From Priapulus caudatus (lineage: Eukaryota; Priapulida; Priapulimorpha; Priapulimorphida; Priapulidae): a DNA stretch of 35,375 nt. The notes under the pieces were generated by a model. That model was given only the letters and a program-made list of their open reading frames with translations, made no database searches and had not been told where the DNA came from. Shown one piece after another: positions 31,352 through 35,375 of the stretch. Position numbers and translations under genes: made by a program. The first letter of the stretch is position 1, and every line of letters starts with the position of its first letter. The stretch lies in assembly GCF_000485595.1 (NCBI RefSeq), contig NW_014577635.1, forward strand, positions 123,416 through 158,790, read 5' to 3'.

Positions 31352-31605
31352 GCCAGCGCGATGTCACGTTGTGGACGATTGACAGTAATTGATGTAATGT
31401 CACATCCATTGAAGAATATAAGATAACCAAGCAGCATGTCATCTTGAGCACGATATGACAGTTAACGATGCGTTAATGTCACATCAGTGAAGAAATAATG
31501 ATTAACAATGCAGCGATGTCACGTTGTAGACGATATGACAGTTAACGATGCGTTAATGTCACATCAGTGAAGAAATAATGATTAACAATGCAGCGATGTC
31601 ACGTT
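31352..31605. repeat. 80-bp tandem repeat at the inner end of the right arm
   Basis: GATATGACAGTTAACGATGC occurs at 31452 and 31532, an exact 80-base period, with a diverged copy before. Each unit is itself two related ~40-base halves sharing ATGTCAC and AATGCAGC-like blocks. The last half unit pairs with 30390-30431 of the left arm. Confidence 0.9.
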
Positions 31606-34600
31606 GCAGAATACCAATAAGCAACTAACGGATGTTGAGTAATCCGACATAGTATATATAACCATACGAAAACATAAATACGTTCATTCAGTTTCCCAAC
31701 GCAAGGGCAACAATGCGACGGGCAACTAATAAGACAAGAAGATATCAAGTCGATCAGCTCAGTGTACTACCAGCAAGAACGTGACGTTTACAAAGTTTCG
31801 CCGTACACGGCCTGGCGCCCAAGTCAACGTTCTGACCTGAAGCTGTAGGGCAGGCCCTGCGACCAACTGCAAACAATCAGCATAAAGTAATAAACTACAG
31901 CACTCAGGACCGGTCTACAACCAAGGCCCACTTAAACGGATAACTAGACTCTAAGATTTTACTGGCATAACAACTGTACTTACTGTAATAATCAAATCGT
32001 CTATATCCCAAAGTAGCCTCGTTAGCCGAGACACTCTAATTTTTATTGGTTAATTAATTATAGCATCAACGCTAACGAAATCTGCAGCGGGCACCATTGA
32101 CGCGAAGGCGACGCCCCGCGACTGTGCTGGCCACCCTGATAAAAGTTCGCAATTTTCCCATATATTTTGCACGTTACAGACGCGAGGCTCAATCCACAAT
32201 AGTGGCAATTATATTTATACCGAAAATGCTATTTAACGCGAACGATGTTCTATTTTAGGACAAAATTTATCCATAATTAATATAGGGTTCAACTGAAACT
32301 AATGTCTTCTATAAGATATACAACGCTTTTCTTTTAAATTAATAAATAAGGGAACACCTCAACTGTACCGCTTGCTGAGAAGTTCGTTGCGGCAACTTCT
32401 TCAGATCATGCGCTTGTGAGTGGCGCCAGCCGGTCATTTGTAATCAAACTTAGTCGTAGTTCTTAAACACATAAAAAAAAAAATCTAAATGGTGATGAAA
32501 TCCATGAAACTTTTTTGTACGTAATTTTAACGACTACAAATTCAACCTGCAAATAGAACCTAGAACAATGAGAGTAAAGGACTCACCTTTAAGTAACGGT
32601 CTCAACTATCGCAACATACCCGTATCCACCCCCACACACACACACTAACACCTAATAATCCTGGAGAGAATTGAATAACACATTACAATAATAGCAAAAG
32701 TTTGTCCTCGACTCAAACACATATATAGTAAAAACCTGGTACGTAGTAGGGTCAACCCGAGAATAAAGCCAAAAGTATCCTGTATCAATAGGACTTAGAA
32801 ATAGGACTAGCATGTTCATACAGGCGTCCGCCAACACAGATTTGACCAGTGCCACTGCTAGAGCATCATGTTGCTATATTATTGCTCTTATCCTTCTAAA
32901 CACATCTCTATCAGGACCTGGAGTCTGCTGCCTTAGTACTGCGAACGTACTCTGTGAGGCGTGAGCGTGGCTGTGTCTGCTAGAATCAGTGCCGGGGTAC
33001 ATCTCACACTGCGGATGTTCAGCAACGCCCAGCTCATCACTCGCCCTAAGACGAAAATCACAGTTCACCTATGAATTACCATACTACCTACGCTTGCACT
33101 TATCATTACCGATTCATACTACTTCGCATAGCAGCAGACAGGCTACAATTGTTATTTGGGGAGCGAGCAAGAAAGTGCTAGCATTTAGTGGTGTAGGGTC
33201 AAAATCAGAAGTACTGCCATTGAGGCGTTTTTAGAGCACCATATTACAAAATTTTACAGACGCTCACCAAGGCATCAGAAACTGGAACATGGCATGGGTG
33301 GCAAATCTATGTAGGTTGATGGCAGATATAGCCAAACGTCGATGTCCAAGCAAGAAAGGAGACAACATTCACCCGTGCTGTAAACACACACCCTCCGCAC
33401 CTCTCATCTCCGTCTCCTCTCTCTCTCTTCGAGGCCTCTCTCTCTCTCCGCTCGTCCTCCTCATCCTCTCTCTCTCTCTCTCTGCTCTCACCTTCCTCTC
33501 CCTCTCTATCTGCTCATCTCTCTCACTCTCCTCTCAGATCTTCGTCTCGTTCTCTTGTCTCTCATCTCTCTCTCTTTCTCTCCTCTCTCATCTGTCTCTC
33601 CTCTCTCTCGCTCTCTCGCGCGTTCTGCTCCGTCTCGCCCCCTCTCTCTTTCTCACTCTACCTCTCTTATCTCGCGTGTCTCCTCTTCCACCTTATCCTC
33701 TCTACACATGCACAGCACTTTAGTTTTGCCAAGTGTAAACCTGTCGTTCATCTAGGCCGGGTATATCGCGGATCAGACTGTATCATTCTCCGGAAGGCTG
33801 CAGCTTTGTTATCGCCTCGCGACATCGACCCAGCGTGCACTGCATTCAGACGAGAAAAAACACACATGTTGTACGTCTTTCATCAGTCATACGTCTGAAT
33901 GGCATCGACAATGTATTAATAAGTGTGTAATTCACTCTCTGGGATAGATTTACCACACGCATTCATCGTGCAAAAGCCACCATGAAAATGCACACATGTT
34001 AGACATCGTCGAGCGTCAATCATCCAAACGTCTAATGCATCGACGGTAATAACAAATGTCTAGCAATTCGCTCTCTAGGTGTACGATCCACTGCAACACA
34101 CTACCCCCACGTGACTTCAAACGAGTCACTGAGCGCCGCGTATTAGTGACACAATCTCTACTTAAAACACTCTGAATGCTTAACGACTCACATCAATGTT
34201 AACGATTACAGCAACTGAGTAACGATAGTTGCGCATATGACCACGAAATACAACAAACAACAACAACAACATACAACAACAAACAATCATCGCATTACAT
34301 CCTACAGTATGTAAAAGGCTCATCCATGCCTCCTCACATACACCCTCAAACGTTGAGAAAGTGAATGGTGGGGGGGGGAAAATGGGAAAGTTGGAGGTGG
34401 AGATGTGGAAGAACCGAGAGATGGGGTGGTGGGTAGGGTGGGCGAGGATGTGAGGGTCGCCTGGATACCACGCAAGCCGAAGACGTGGTGCAGGTTCTTC
34501 TTCGTGCTAGAGCATGCCAGTCGTGGGGCACAGCTGCGTAGAGCTATCTGTCTGCTGCTGGGTTGACACGACGGTGACACAGTAGCCCAGACGGCTGAGC

Positions 34601-35375
34601 ATCTATCTATGTCATGACACGCCCTGTTGACAGCAGACGGCAAGTGGAGCCGTTGAGCGGGGACGACGGTGAAGGGGCGCGCCGCTGATAGTGGAGAATC
34701 GCCCCGACAAACAAAAACACCAGCATCACGAATCAATAGATCACATGTACGGTGCAAACACAGAAAAGCAACATGCCTGCAATATGAAGTTATTAGTTTA
34801 GCTCGGCCAGTTCTGAAATCGTTTCGAGCATGATTCTGCTCACATCTCGATTACAAACTGCTGCTTGAGATTTACTACATATGCAGAATGTTGAGAATAT
34901 TGAAAGGATAATCATATTAAACACAGTTACAAAACGAAAAAAGCACTCAGAAAAGGCCATGAAAGCGTGATGAAATATGGACACATGTGAAGAAGACAAC
35001 CGTACAGACGTGGTGTAGGCATGAGGAAGCAACGATGTGCTACACACTACATTCAAGAAGTAAATAAAATCATCAACATTATCAATATATTCTGCTGACG
35101 CGTACGGTGACACCGATCTGATTTGTCAAACCGACTGTTCTTTCCATTGACTTTTCCTGTGACGTTGAATTCGGCTGCGTTGGGTTGAGTGTGTCGGTGG
35201 TGTGGAGCACATTCGCTGTAAAGAACACGAAAGGTGCAACATTGGCATATCAACCGTACATGCAGCAAATGTATTGTCAGGTTCTAAACACATCGCAGCA
35301 GAAGTGAGCAGCAATAATAAGGTCTGTGTCCTGCATGGGGTTCTGTATGCGCTTAGGCAGACAGCAGCAAAGACA
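31564..35375. repeat. Right arm of the right-hand large inverted repeat
   Basis: Reverse complement of 26880-30431 in order, including mirrored exons, the (CT)n tract and (CAA)n. It differs from the left arm by dense substitutions and one-base indels, roughly one difference in 6-10 bases by eye. It runs off the end of the window. Confidence 0.93.
31771..35215 (-). pseudogene. KIAA0319L: Mirrored, damaged KIAA0319-like exons
   Basis: On the minus strand, in order from the right: stalk exon 1 (~35101-35215), stalk exon 2 (~34473-34688), PKD1 first part (~33741-33839), second part (~32931-33045) and last part (31771-31866). Every one carries indels or stops relative to the plus-strand exon; the last part is 96 bases instead of 88, for example. 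None can be translated, so this is either a decayed inverted duplicate or raw low-accuracy read sequence. Confidence 0.8.

Overview
This is a stretch of animal nuclear genome. Two intron-containing genes are recognisable, splice sites are GT/AG, and there is a short array of the metazoan telomere motif (TTAGGG/CCCTAA). Coding sequence is GC-rich at third positions, while introns and intergenic DNA are AT-rich and loaded with microsatellites. The best guess is a protostome invertebrate; the species cannot be told from the sequence. Nothing here looks bacterial, viral or organellar.

Layout. (1) About 1-11545: a large imperfect inverted repeat. The left arm runs from the window start to ~4372 and the right arm from ~6890 to at least ~11445, with a ~2.5 kb loop. 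The arms carry mirrored (CA)n/(TG)n and kilobase-long (CT)n/(GA)n tracts and no gene I can support. The loop holds a candidate two-exon gene for an unrecognised secreted protein (minus strand, ~4405-5041), with an RFX X-box-like palindrome just upstream. (2) 11546-12817: microsatellites and two minisatellites. (3) 12818-19242, minus strand: a complete gene for the BIG1/BIG2 (ARFGEF1/2, Sec71) ARF guanine-nucleotide exchange factor, in four exons with only phase-0 introns, predicted 1697 residues. (4) 19243-22139: intergenic, with a telomere-like array inside a foldback element. (5) From 22140, plus strand: the 5' part of a KIAA0319/KIAA0319L-like membrane glycoprotein gene (signal sequence, MANSC, two EGF-like modules, Ser/Thr-rich stalk, first PKD domain). 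Nearly all its introns are phase 1. It lies head to head with the ARFGEF gene and is not finished in the window. (6) A 15/17-bp satellite fills one intron at 24105-25600. (7) A ~0.9 kb segment carrying the second EGF-like exon occurs twice (25555-26485 with a broken exon; 30431-31347 with an intact exon). (8) 31490-35375: an error-riddled inverted copy of 26880-30431, with all its mirrored exons damaged.

The two genes are unrelated in function. ARFGEF activates ARF GTPases at the trans-Golgi network and endosomes. KIAA0319-like proteins are type I membrane glycoproteins of the secretory/endocytic route.

Main caution: two large palindromes, a duplicated segment bounded on both sides by low-complexity DNA, and one-sided decay with dense single-base indels all look like the signature of uncorrected long reads or amplification chimeras. 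A real palindrome-rich locus is the alternative. Read-level evidence would decide. The reconstructed exons of the two main genes do not depend on this, except for the second EGF-like exon and everything 3' of position 30227.
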